Below, one piece after another: positions 1-10,625 of a stretch of 64,000 bases of DNA (its first letter is position 1; each line of letters opens with the position of its first letter). Made by a program: the position numbers and the translations under genes. Location: the NCBI GenBank assembly GCA_039583875.1, contig CM077157.1:73470346-73534345 (forward strand), read 5' to 3'. The notes under the pieces are model-generated. The model did no database searches and was not told the origin of the DNA. It worked only from the letters and a program-made list of their open reading frames with translations. Source of the stretch: Platanthera guangdongensis. Lineage: Eukaryota > Streptophyta > Magnoliopsida > Asparagales > Orchidaceae.

Positions 1-623
1 CCAAATCACTAAGTCTAGCATCGGACATTCTCAGAAAGGAGTGAAAGTGCATGAGACATAACTTAAAATAAAACAATAACGTCCTCGATACATGAGGAGA
101 AAATCCATGTGCTGCATGACTTGACCCAAAATCAGAGGATAAGGGGGTAAGTCAGGTGGCACGGGAGCCTTATAATTGAAAATGATATCATTGGGCTCCA
201 AACTCGCAGTTTAAATTTTATATTTAATATTTTTCATGCTTGGCATGAAGATATGCCAAGGAGAACCACTCATCATAAATAATGGAGTTGGACGCTCCCA
301 GATGTGAAAGAAAGTGCGAGCGATACAACTCAAGGGGCCTCGCTAAAGTCACTAACATTTGCAAATGAGGGTCATCAAATGGCGATGGATAAATATGTGC
401 GAACGGGTGTGTTATATCATTATCTATAGGGGATACCACATCCAGAGGCACAATGGACAAGGACTCAGAATCGGTTGCATTCGAGGACATAACCGTAGAC
501 GGACACACAGAAAAACGAACAGTCAAATGTGACACATAGTCATATCTATGGGGTGCGGTGAACAGACCAAATACTAGCGCACTCAACTTACTAATATCTA
601 AGTGCTGAGAAAAGGCCATAGTA
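1..623 (-). pseudogene. 3' part of a degenerate retroelement ORF, function unknown
   Basis: A 131-codon minus-strand frame lies at 224-619; outside it I see only interrupted frames. The protein is hydrophobic to neutral with no motif I recognise. It lies downstream, in minus-strand order, of the gag-like gene at 682-2041, so it is probably a later part of the same damaged element, cut off by the window edge. No protease, reverse transcriptase or integrase motif is visible. It could be a fragment of an extra ORF or non-coding internal sequence that is open by chance. Confidence in the element context is moderate and in a real protein low. Confidence 0.3.
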
Positions 624-681
624 GGAAATAAAAGAGTCGGCGTGTCATAAAAACTCGTACTAGGACTACCGATTCCACATC

Positions 682-2041
682 CTAAAAAGCAACTAATGTG
701 GGAAAATAATCAGGAGGAAGGGTCGGCAAAATCAAACCCGGGATAAAATCCAAATCAGCACAAATTTCATCCAACGATGTCAAAATCCTGGAACTCTCAT
801 CTCGGTCTATATCAATAATCATGGAACTCTCATATGGTTCTATATCAATAACGCCATCCAAAAGTACAACTTCCTCACTAGAAAATTTTTCCGCACTAGA
901 TATATCATCCAAATCAGAATCAGTAAAGGTTTCAGAAATAGACTAAATTGAACCCGACAGAAATTCTAATCCACAAGTAGATTCATGCAATGGTGATAAC
1001 ATCAAAGAGATATCCTTCGGGTTCACAGCACTAAAATCATCTCAAACTAACCTTCCCTCATCAGGTAAATCATCCATAATAACACTACGGATATCCTAAC
1101 CTCTGGCTCCTCAGATAACTCAGATACACTCTAAGTGGGAGCAATCGTAGGCTCTATCACGATGGGAATCGTATCCTGGAGAGGGCACTCAATATTAGAG
1201 TGGTCAAACACAACGCTAGTAGGGCAAGTAATAACTAATGGAATACTCTCACAGATTGGAATGTAATCATTCCAAACATCGTCTACTAAATCTCTAGGGT
1301 ATCCATCACTTTCAAAATCTTCAGACTCGTCGGCCACTATCATATGTGAATGGATACTCTCACCTAGCTGGTCAACTTCAGGATCGAAATATAACACATC
1401 TACATCGGAATCCACAGAGGTATCAGTCACTATCTCATGAGGCTTATACGAAGATACTAAAGGAGGCAATACCCTAGTAGTAGCATTTTTTGATTCCAAA
1501 ACATAGGTTCTACACTGTTTATTTTCCATCGGAGTGGAATTACGCACACTTGGTGTATTCCTATATTTGTGGGGAAAAGATCTAACCTGAGGTATAGGGT
1601 AACTGCCATAAGTTGCTACAGGTATGGTGCCATAACCATTCTAGCTCACGGGCTTGGTCTCAGCAGAGCGGAGGTAGGCGGGATCAAATTGATCCGAGAG
1701 TAGGATATGCATAGCCGGCCAAGCATGTTTATAACTACCAACACGACACTCTTCGTTTAGCCAAAATACCCGGGCTTGACCTATTAACCACTCTCAGGCG
1801 ATGTTAACCTTTTGGTGGTCATTCCATTCCTGATAATCAAAATAAATTTCTACCCACTTAAGCCAGTCCCTAAAATTTTGAGAATCCCGTAACCATCAAA
1901 CATGGGTATCTCACTCTCAGGGTGGGGATAAGTGTGGGGGCGGTTGGAATTCCTATGGTATGAAGGTAAGGCTGGGATGTGTTTAGCCATGGCTTTATCA
2001 TACCAATAGTCTAAACAGGAAGCGTAAACGTCATAGGCCAT
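682..2041 (-). pseudogene. gag: gag-like gene of a minus-strand LTR element, broken
   Basis: Starts at an ATG at 2041, about 330 bases inside the primer binding site. The first 50 or so codons lead into a gag/capsid-like segment, PMFDGYG then, after a one-base frameshift near 1878, DWLKWVEIYF, then a stop near 1799 and QARVFWLNEE. This is the W...W pattern of Ty3/gypsy capsid domains (established family pattern). The same frame runs on through another stop near 1642 to 1131. It becomes strongly acidic (Asp/Glu/Ser rich), and the acidic character continues in a second frame to 682. I see no zinc knuckle. The long acidic tail is unusual for gag. Lineage not assigned. Confidence 0.5.
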
Positions 2042-2370
2042 ATCAGTGATAACCGGAGAGAAAACTCACCGGGATCTGGTGCACATGAAATGAAATAATG
2101 GACTCTAACCATATATAAAATTCTACAAATGGATTTGTTCCCGCTATCTAACTAAGGTAATAAATTTATGATTTTGATTTTTTTGCTGGAAATATTATTG
2201 CAATTATTAAATAATTTTTTTTTTGTATTTTTGTAGAAAAATAAAAATATAGGCCGCTATTTGCAGACCAAAAATTAAAATTTTATTTGATTATTGAGGC
2301 AAGGAAAACATGCAAGTCTGTGACAGTGTACTAATAAAAGGGGGAGGGTCAATTAGAAAATTGACATGAG
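2042..2370 (-). other. untranslated leader between primer site and gag-like gene
   Basis: AT-rich stretch with runs of T and A and no open frame. Its position between the primer binding site and the first ATG fits a retrotransposon leader. Nothing else recognised. Confidence 0.4.
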
Positions 2371-2386
2371 CCTCGCTTTGATACCA
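2371..2386 (-). other. primer binding site, initiator tRNA-Met type
   Basis: On the minus strand this reads TGGTATCAAAGCGAGG, matching the usual plant initiator-Met primer site TGGTATCAGAGC except for one G to A. It lies six bases inside the end of the adjoining LTR, which fixes this as the 5' end of a minus-strand element. Confidence 0.7.
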
Positions 2387-2392
2387 AATTAA

Positions 2393-3593
2393 TGCAGACC
2401 CATTATTTCGATGGATAAAATTACGCGCTCTTGGTTTCGAAAATTTAAATAAATACGTCGCGTGCGGTTTCTCTAATTAACACTATCGATTACCTACCTG
2501 ATCCGGACAATTAGCAATTCAATTTAAAATTATACGCAAACATTCACAATTCCAATAAGAGAAGATCCGGAATAAAATAGCGATTTAAATGAAGTCCAAA
2601 TCGATCACAAATTAATTTAAAACAAGGTGAACCAAATCACATGAACTCGAAAAAAAAGTCACATGAACTCGAGGAGAAATCAAGGATGATGAATCTGATT
2701 TCTTCTAGCGTTCAAGAGATCTACCCACTCCGATTTATACGAAAATATTCAGTAGAAAAACACGCTAAAATTTAGATTTATTATAGCACAATATTCAATA
2801 TAAATCAGGATGGATTAATAGCCTTCTATTACACCAAAATCTCACAATAATTAGAAGAACACACAAGAGATGGTTAGAGAACTCGTTACCCAAATCCCAA
2901 GAAAGATCCGTCCACAATGATGTGTGGAGGAAGCACTCAAGGTGGTGGTAGAGTCTATCTCCACCCGAGTCCATGGATCCGCACCGGACAATGAAGACGC
3001 GAGCAATTCTTTTTCCTTTTGCAAAACATTTGGAGAGAGGGATAATTGGTGGCCGAAATTTTTGGAATGGAAAGAGAGGGTGGTGGATACGAGGTTGTCC
3101 GAAATTCTTGGAGTAGAAGGAAGGAGAGGTTGCGTTGGGGATTCTCACAAAGAGGAGGAGGAGGAGGAGGTGAAGGAGTGGGTGGCTGAACCACCAACAT
3201 GGGGGGAGTGGAGGAGGCCGGCAGCCAAGAAAGGGCAAGAGAACGGGGGGGGGGGGGGGGATTTTGCCTAAGAGGAAAGAGGGAGGTAAGGGGGAAATTC
3301 AAATTTTGAATTCAAAGTTGCAATTTTTCATTCTTCATCACTCGATCTCCTCCATTCAAAATTCAAAATGAAACTATGATGGTTATAGGCACCCATCTTA
3401 CATATGGAAGGAAATATTTTAAAACAATATTTGATGGTTATAAGCACCCATCATTATACATGAAATAAAAATACTATAATGAAATGCTTGTAAATAAAAA
3501 AAATGCTTAAATTAAAATTGCATAAAATAGAAAATGCTTAAAATATATAATTATAATTATGTAATTTATAATTATATATTTTATTTATTGGCA
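2393..3593 (-). repeat. probable 5' LTR (about 1.2 kb) of the minus-strand element
   Basis: The inner end is fixed by the primer site; in plus orientation the LTR starts TGCAGACCC. The outer end is proposed at TTATTGGCA (3593), giving the expected TG...CA termini, but it is less certain because the other LTR is outside the window. Inside are two direct copies of a GATGGTTATA(G/A)GCACCCATC unit near 3378 and 3433, an AT-rich outer third, a GGA-rich stretch and a 16-base G run. Long open frames here (2795-3302) are low-complexity artefacts. Confidence 0.5.
3157..3260. repeat. GGA microsatellite and 16-base poly-G run
   Basis: A GAG/GGA-rich stretch near 3157-3180 is followed by an uninterrupted run of 16 G at 3245-3260. 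Both are low-complexity tracts in the LTR; the length of the G run may be a sequencing or assembly artefact. Confidence 0.8.
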
Positions 3594-4204
3594 GCAGCGG
3601 ACGTCGAGCCAAATATATAGCGGCGGCGGCGTTGGCGAAGAAACATTATGCTAGACTCCTATCTTCGAGCTTACGGCAACGACCGTCCCAATCCACGAAT
3701 TCCCTATGACGGGGATCCACGGTCGCATCAGCATCGTCGCCATCAGTCTTTCCCTTTTCTGCATAAGACGCTCATGTCTTCTTCTCAACCTTAGGCGGAC
3801 TAACCCGACAATCACGGGCTAGATGACCCCCCTTACCACAAGTATAGCAAGCACAAGATTCTTGCCTAGAAGTTCATCCAGATACAACACTCGAGGGAGC
3901 CTGTGAAGAAGACTTGGATCTCTTACCCCCATTTCCTTCGGTAGTTTGGTTTTCCCGGGTGCGGCGCTTTGAACTCTGGCTTTGTCACAGCCAAGTCCAT
4001 CTTACCATGTACCCGCTTCATATCTTTCTCCAACGCACGTGCCGTATCCACCAATGCTTGAAACCCCTGGTTCATCGAACTCGAGAGTAGGAATCTCAGC
4101 TCATCCCGCAACCCTTCATAGAACCTATTGGTTTTTCGCTCTTCATCAGCAAAGATAGTTCCCGAATAGCGTCCCAACCGCATAAACTCATGCACGTATG
4201 TATC
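3594..4204 (-). pseudogene. gag: chromovirus gag fragment with CCHC zinc knuckle
   Basis: A 90-codon frame at 3923-4195 carries the end of a Ty3/gypsy capsid domain (HEFMRLGRYSG, then FYEGLRDELRFLL), the usual pattern of chromovirus gags. Further along the minus strand, in a frame with a stop, comes a perfect zinc knuckle CYTCGKGGHLARDC at 3808-3849. It ends toward 3594, where the neighbouring LTR begins, and at 4204, where the Tat LTR begins, so it is a remnant cut on both sides. No protease follows the knuckle. The piece between about 3594 and 3800 is not clearly gag. Confidence 0.75.
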
Positions 4205-5851
4205 TGTTCACCCCGAAATCGGCGATCCTTCCCAAGGCAACCAGCTCGCTCGTCACGGCCTGCCCAGGGTTCCTCCTGGAGGCCGTGATGCCCTAGGGAG
4301 GGAGGACAAAATTCTTTGTCCGCTCAGGCCGCGCGGCTTGCGCGGTCTCAGCGGTCTGATCGACCAGGCCGCGCGCCTTTCCTTGGTCGGCAGGGTTCGC
4401 GGACTGCTTCCGCAGTCCGCCTCTGCAGGCCGCCCCCCTTTTTTAGCTTAACCACAAGGTCGTATCCGCAGGACTCCCTCTGTCGGGCTCAACTACCTAC
4501 CTACCCCAGGCCGGCAACAGGTCGCATATCCCTTCACCCAGCAATACGGGCAGCCGACTCCTCCAGCCTGCTTACAGAGCGCAGATTCCAGGTCCGGCTA
4601 CCCGCCAAGACCAGCAGCAACGTCCAAGTTCCTCGCGAACTGGGCGGACTGGAAGTGCTATCAAGACTTCCAGCCCGCCTTCATTGGTGAACCCCAATAG
4701 CCTCAACAGCTAGGCTCTCCATCTCCAGCATAAGCGGACTTAGCTTTGCAGCAGCCGCGGACTCAACGGACTTGGCAGACTCTCTATACAGTCTGCCCTT
4801 TCCTTCGCCAGCACCAGCTTCTCGGCAGTAGTACCAACTTCCTCCTCAGTCCGCAGGCCTTTCACAGGCTCAGCCAGTAGTAGCAGACTTCTCCCTCAGT
4901 CCGCTGTCTTGGCGCGGACTTAGTCAGTAGTGGCGGACTCTTTCCAGCCCGCCACACATCAAATCCTCCAGAAGGCAGTCCCAGTCTGCATTACCTCGTG
5001 CAGACTCGCCGGACTCCGCGGGCACTCTCCTGCTCACACCCCTTACAGCTCGCTCAGTTCAGCAACGGCGGACTCAGCGGATTCTCCTTGCAGTCCGCCG
5101 CTTGTCCTCCAGCATCCGCCACCCCAGTAGTAGGCGAATAGTCCCAGCTCAGCAGTGACGGACTCCGCGAACCCGCTTCGCAGTCTGCCACTGAGTCTCC
5201 CATTTTGCCTACAGTAGCTCCGTCTCCATCTCGCACAAGTTACCGTCTCACCAGGGGTAGCTTCACCGCAAGCCGTTACCTCCTCGGGCTTATAAATAGC
5301 CCCCCATACCTCTCATGGGGGGAGGTATCGTCATCGCCAAGGTGCTCACGCTCAAAGTCAGCCCGCAAGCCCTCCTCCTGCGGACTCCGTTTCATAGACC
5401 GCACCCATCTCTGCGCCTTAGTCGCGCGGCCTGCCAGCCTGTGGTTCTCTAGTCCGCGCGGTCTCTCGTTTCCCTTAACCGCGCGGCCTGCCAGCTTCGC
5501 TCTTCAGTCCGCGCGACCTCCTCTGGCATTCTTATTCCTTAGCCGCCAGCTTCTTTCTTGTACCCTTTATTGCTTTGTTGTAAAGGTGTATTAACAAGTT
5601 GTAACTCTCACTTTTAATCAAAGGAAAGCCCGTCGCAAGAGAGGCATTCAGGCCGTGACGGGCGAAGTCGGGTGTTGCCGTGGTTCACGGCTCGGTTGTT
5701 CTTTTTTCTCTCGTTCGCTTAGTATGTAACGGCTTACAGTCTGCCTCTTTCCATTTCCTTCCTTCCCCCGTGCTCGAACCGTTAGCTGGTGGTGCTCGAC
5801 CCCGTATCCGTTTTCATGCATCGACAATGAGGGCGCATTTTTGCATCAACA
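4205..5851 (+). repeat. 5' LTR of a plus-strand Tat-type element, 1647 bp
   Basis: Begins TGTTCACCCC and ends GCATCAACA, matching the ends of the two 0.76-kb Tat LTRs at 6855-7619 and 42186-42948, and shares with them the block CTGGTGGTGCTCGACCCC near 5786. A TATA box (TATAAATAG) is at 5291. The upstream U3 part is roughly a kilobase longer than in those LTRs and is filled with repeated GCGGACT/AGTCCGC words between about 4680 and 5200. It is followed by GTTAACACG, also found after the other Tat LTR. Open frames inside it are not considered genes. Confidence 0.75.
5291..5298 (+). promoter_or_regulatory. LTR TATA box
   Basis: TATAAATA, about 560 bases before the LTR end, at the position equivalent to the CCTATAAATAGG box of the shorter Tat LTRs. 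Likely start site for the element transcript. Confidence 0.55.
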
Positions 5852-5900
5852 GTTAACACGCACCTTCTGATCAAGCCATGTTTTGAAGTCTGCGGGCAGA

Positions 5901-6800
5901 ATGTCAGATCGCCAGACCGCTCAACCTGACCTTCAACCCGGCAAGGATCCCCTTTGGAAAGCAGTCGTGCAGTTAGCATAAGAGACTGACAAAATTTCTC
6001 ATGTCGTCGGTTTGCAGTTCGCCGCAGTGTACGACGTCTTGGGAGCTATTGTCAAGCGGCTAGACTCGCAGTCCGCACCAACACCGGTCTCCTCCGTCAA
6101 CTTGGCGCCCACAGTGGACAGTCCGCCTGTTAATCCACTTGCTTGTCTGCAAGGAGTACAATCCTACATGCAGCCCTATCCGCGCACCTACGCGCAAAAC
6201 CGCCCGGCATCCTACTCACTTGTGCAGTCGGCAGCCCCTCTGCGGGCTGAAAATCCAGGTCCTCAGTTCGTCGCATATCCTCCTAATCACTTGAGGACAA
6301 TGCAAGATACTTCTGCTTCTGCTTCTGCGAAAAGGAAAAATCATGTGTCACTTTTATTCCAAGCAAAACAACGTGAAAAGAAGACACTAGCTCATTTCAT
6401 CAGACGATTTCCGAAGGAGGTTCTTGAAGTTGGGGAAGCCAATCCAGAAGTGTACAAAATTGCTCTAATTGAGGGCTTAAAGGAAGGACCATTCCAGTTC
6501 GAAGCCACTCCCAGAAAAGAAAAAACATATCAGGAGCTAATCAGCCTCGCTGATCAGTACTCTCGTGCTGGAAGAGGCACGTTTGACCGTGTCATGAAAA
6601 GCAAAGCAAGTTCCAAGGAATCATTTCAGACTCTATGCCAGAAATCTAGGGACACTAATCAATATTGTAAATATCACAAAGGAAAGGGTCATTTGACGGA
6701 AGATTGTAAAGCTCTTAAGCAACTAGTGGAGAGGATGATGAAGCAGGGAAAGTTTGGTGATGCCGTCCAAAGGATCTTTACATCCCCCTCCGAAGCCTGA
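5901..6800 (+). pseudogene. gag: Tat-type gag, internally shortened
   Basis: ATG at 5901 starts with MSDRQ, as the full Tat gag at 42133 starts with MSDH. The frame has one stop at codon 27 (5979) and then runs to 6800. The N-terminal part is Pro/Ala/Ser rich. It jumps to the late capsid region (FIRRFPKEVLEVG, then YKIALIEGLKEGP) and ends with the Tat-type knuckle CKYHKGKGHLTEDC. Compared with the full gag, the central capsid segment that holds the WFYELP and ELRRELLMRF regions is missing, so this is a deletion derivative. Its body is about 300 codons. Downstream sequence is cut at 6854 by the complete Tat element. Confidence 0.75.
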
Positions 6801-6854
6801 GAAGACAAAGGCATGCTGGACACCCTCTCCGGCTTGGAATAAATAGGCTAAAAG

Positions 6855-7619
6855 TGTTGATGCACGAAAATGCAAAGGGGGTCGAGCACCACCAGCTAAC
6901 GGTTTGAGCACAGGGGAATAGAAGGGAAAAGAGAGACTGCGAGTAGTAATCTACTAAGTAGACGAGAGCAAGAAGAACAGCACGGCCGTGAGCCACGACA
7001 ACAACAGACTTCGCTCGTCGCGGCCTGAATGCCTCTCTTACGACGAGCTTTCCTTTTACTGAAGAAGGGTTTGATTACAAGGAAAAGAGGAAGAGGCAAG
7101 AGCTGAGCAAGCTGGAGTCCGCAAAGCACGAAATTCGAGTCTGCATCCTTTAACAAGTAGGCTCCTGGGCACGAGTCAGCATTCCTTGGGTGCACCACCT
7201 CCCCCCTATTTATAGGATGGGGGCCTGCCCAAACAGGCAGGTCTAAAATAACCGACTACCCGGGGTACAGGAGAACCGAGCGGCGGTGACGGGAAGCAAA
7301 AAGAAAGAACACGCCAGTCCACGCACAAGGGGCAGACTGGGCTCGCGGGCTGGAGCTTCCATCTGCTGCTACTAGGCATGATCCAGCTGGAGGACAGTGG
7401 CCTGGGCAGACGCGACACTGCGTCTGCCGACGTAGAGAAATCAGGGATCCAAAGCCATGGCGAACCGGGCGAATAGAGGGTTGAGTCCGCCGCTGGGGGA
7501 TCATCCTTGGTAGTCGATCACTGCTGCTTTGCCGAGCTGGGCGGACAGCCGAACCGTGTCCGCGGATGATGAAGCTGGGCCTTGGCATCTTGTGGGTGTC
7601 GTGGACTGAGGGGTTAACA
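6855..7619 (-). repeat. 3' LTR of the Tat element, 765 bp
   Basis: In minus orientation starts TGTTAACCCC and ends GCATCAACA. Closely matches the 5' LTR at 42186-42948, with scattered substitutions. TATA box CCTATAAATAGG, read on the minus strand, at 7205-7216. Directly followed on the left by AAAAG, the target duplication. Confidence 0.9.
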
Positions 7620-7630
7620 TAATCCCCGCA
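7620..7630 (-). other. polypurine tract next to the Tat 3' LTR
   Basis: The minus strand reads GCGGGGATTA just before the LTR start, a short purine-rich primer site for plus-strand DNA synthesis. Short and imperfect. Confidence 0.45.
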
Positions 7631-7708
7631 CATTTTTAAGTTTCCAGAAAACTTCGAAAATGTTTTCTTAACCGCCGAGTCCGCAAGCCTCATTAATGCC
7701 GTCAGCGC

Positions 7709-7716
7709 TATAAATA
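7709..7716 (+). promoter_or_regulatory. TATA box for the first antisense gene
   Basis: TATAAATA preceded by GC-rich sequence, about 90 bases upstream of the ATG at 7801. It lies outside the LTR, between the 3' LTR and the gene, so the antisense gene appears to have its own promoter. Confidence 0.5.
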
Positions 7717-7800
7717 TTGTCGGAGGGCCTGGAACTGTTAAGAATTCCGTTCGACACGGGGCACTATTCACCGCTTGCAGTCTCCACTTTGCAGTCCGAC

Positions 7801-9773
7801 ATGGCAAGGCTTGGTGCTTTCTTCACTAGTCTTACTGCAAAAAGCGAGAAGCCAATAACACCAATGGAGACTAAGAAAATAATAAAGAGAACGACGAGAG
7901 GGGAGCTTGTCCGCTCTACTGGAGAGAGTTCCCACAGCCAGAAGCCTGCAGAGAAAGCAGTCCGCAGCGCTGATATTTCTGTGCACGAGAAGGAGGATGT
8001 CGCGGTCCCCCATGCTGAACAGCCATTGAGAAGTGAGAGGTCACTAAACTTGTCGGACACCTCCCCTACTCAAAAAACCGCGAACTCGGTGGACACAGTT
8101 GGCAAACAAAATGAGGCTGAAATATCATCCCCTAACGCCCAAGAGCCCATCATTAACCTTGACGAAGATAGGCAGACCGCGGGAGAAGAGGCTGGGAAAG
8201 ATGCGCCTTCAAAGGCGTTGGTCGCTGCGAACCCCGAAATGGTCCACGAGAGCCAGCCCGATTTAGGAAAGGCTGCCGCGAACTCTGCCGAGAAAAGAGG
8301 TCCTTCAGGAAAGAAGAGGAAGAGGGACGGGTCGACCGTGGCTGAGCAGGTTGAAAAGAAGTTGCGAGCGATGAAGGAGAAGAATATCTCTGTGCGGACT
8401 GGAGACGCGGACTTGCAGCACAGGCCGCGCGAGAAAGAAGTTCCTGAAAGCGAGTTAGTTACTCCGGAGGATCTAATCCAGGGAGATAATTCCCTCTCCA
8501 CGGTCAGTTTATCTACGGATGAGATACTAGATTCCATTGATGTCGATCAATTTGATCTGATCAACGAATCCCTGCTGGGTGCACTGCAGCAACCTGAGGT
8601 GGAAATCCTTGGGTCAAGGGCGGCGAACTCCCCTCTTTATCCGCTGCTGAGGAAAAAGAGAGGGAAAGACTGAAAGAGAAGATGGCGGAGCAGAAGAAAC
8701 AAATTGCTGCTCAGGTTGCTACGGTTGAGGTGGCCTCGAAGTAGGCAGCGGCGGACAAGAGTGCTAAAGATCTGCGGACTGCCACGGAGATGCTGCAGAT
8801 AGGTAACCTTCAACTGGCGTCCAAATATTTTAAGCGTCAGTGGCTTTACAGGTCGCCACAGCGGTAGTCGAGGCCGATTAAGATCATCATCGAGACCGAT
8901 GATATTGTTGTTTCAACAAGCTCTGCTGCTGAAAAAAGAACCAAAGTCCATCGTGAATGGAAGAAGCTGTTAAGCGGCTTTGACCCGGAGTGGGCAAGAC
9001 GGCCTATTTTCGATAGCGGGCAACTCGTTGTTGCTTTTTCTAAAAGTGATCCTTTATCCTGATTCTTTGAGTCCGCTGCGGACTGTATTTGAGTGATGAA
9101 ATTGACCTTCTTTGTTACAGGTAGAAAGTCGCCACCGGGCTCTATCAAGAGTGGCGAGATCGTGGTTACGCCGAGTACTGGTGCGGACGCGGTCTTGCAT
9201 GAGGAATCCGCAAGAGATGTGCATCCCAACCTGAGCGACATCAGAGAGTTAGAAAGGAAATTTCAAGCTGAAATTCAGAACATTAAAGCGGAGTTAAAGA
9301 AGGTGGAGGAGCGCGAGAAGGCATCCGCGGAGCGCGAGAAAGCCCTAAAGGACCAGATTGCCAGCATCTCAAGGGCGTTGGAGAGATCCGATAGGGAGAA
9401 GAAAAGGCTGGCTGATGATGTTCGTTTCTACAAGGGAAAGCACTTGGCGACGACAAGGGAAGAAAAAGGGAAGCGGGCTGCCGAGGTTGCTGAACAGAGT
9501 TCGCGATTGCCAGATCGCGTTGCTTCGGAGGTCGCAGCACCGACAGGTGGTGGCCAACAGGCCGCGGAGGAGAAGCTGAGGCCGGCAGTGAAGGCGATGG
9601 TTCCCCTGAGTCGAGTAGACCGGGAGGCCGCTCACATGCACCGGACAATTAATTCCATACACCACCACATCTGTCGCTTGTACAGCGAGGTTCTGCAAAT
9701 AAGCGACCAGGCGGCGCATTTATGCAGAGATAGGACGGAGAGACCCACGCGGACTGAAACCAAAGATCGCTGA
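7801..9773 (+). pseudogene. antisense gene A of the Tat element, charged coiled-coil protein
   Basis: ATG at 7801 in good context (ACATGG); the frame stays open to 8673. This part is Ser/Lys/Glu rich with a basic KKRKRDG stretch that may be a nuclear signal. Near 8630 the frame shifts and continues as AEEKERERLKEKMAEQ, then meets a TAG at about 8747. After a splice-acceptor-like TTTGTTACAG ending at 9120, a second block runs to a stop at 9773 and contains a long coiled coil (about residues 50-135 of that block: RELERKFQAE, then EREKALKDQI). No catalytic motif. It lies on the strand opposite gag-pol, an arrangement known for extra ORFs of Tat elements. Function unknown. Confidence 0.5.
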
Positions 9774-10270
9774 GTCTACAACTCCCCGAACTTGATTTGT
9801 TTGATGTATAATTGTGTATTTTAAACAATGCTCTACGCTGTGGCTTGTGATGAACTATGCATCGCTTTATGCAGACCAAATAATATATCCACACATTATG
9901 TTGTTAATTTGTGCTATGATCTGTGACGAACTGTGCGGACTAATGCTGTGTCCGCTTCTCAAAATTTTAACTTCTGCAGGTGGGAAGTGTTGCGAACTGG
10001 GCGGACTGAAACTATGTCTGCCTTATTTTATGCTATGAACTTTGCTTGGCAGGTACTCGATGGGAAGCAGCAGTGTGAGTTTAAGTTTGTGTCCGCGCTG
10101 TTTTTTAATTTTTTGCTGCGTGAATTGGATTATGGCGGACTATGCGGACTGAATAAGCGAGCTGCGCGGCCTGGCTAAAAAGCTATCAGGCCCCACGACT
10201 ATAAATATAGCCCTGTTGCTTCTTCTATGCAGGGAAACTGGTGTAACTGAGGAGCCTGCAGCCTGCCAAG
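9774..10270 (+). other. spacer and promoter between the two antisense genes
   Basis: AT-richer stretch with several GCGGACT words and no convincing frame. It ends in a promoter-like segment with a TATA box at 10200 and leads directly to the ATG of gene B. Confidence 0.4.
10200..10208 (+). promoter_or_regulatory. TATA box for the second antisense gene
   Basis: TATAAATAT, 71 bases upstream of the ATG at 10271, the typical distance for a plant TATA box plus a short leader. Confidence 0.55.
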
Positions 10271-10625
10271 ATGGTGTCCGCTAGAACTAATGCTGCAGTT
10301 GCTTTCCATGCCGCCGACCACCAAAAATGCACTCTAATAGAATCCGACCATGAGGCTTTTGTTGAGAATAAAATGGCGGACTCCCACCTGCTTGTCCGCC
10401 TTACCGCCCATGAGGAAAGGCTAAATTTTTCAACGGCGACTCAGATCGCCATAACCATTGACCACTTTGACAGCGACTTCAAATTTCCATTATTATGGGA
10501 GATCGCCGAAATTTTTGAAAATTACGGGATGGTGCCGGGCCAGCTCGCGCCCAACACCCTTGCTGCCATCTGCAACTTTGTCTCTTACCTGCGGTCTGAG
10601 AAGATCGCATTCTCAATGAACATCT

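Noticed and set aside
2795..3302. Overlapping open frames on both strands, Pro-rich and Glu/Gly-rich
   Set aside because: They follow from the GGA microsatellite and poly-G run in an LTR; no domain, and both strands are open together.
4316..5594. Several plus- and minus-strand ORFs of 60-130 codons
   Set aside because: All lie inside the long Tat LTR and are made of GCGGACT-type repeats.
5850..5880. Primer binding site after the Tat LTRs
   Set aside because: GTTAACACG is shared by both copies, but no TGG start or clear tRNA match follows at the same spot, so I did not call a site.
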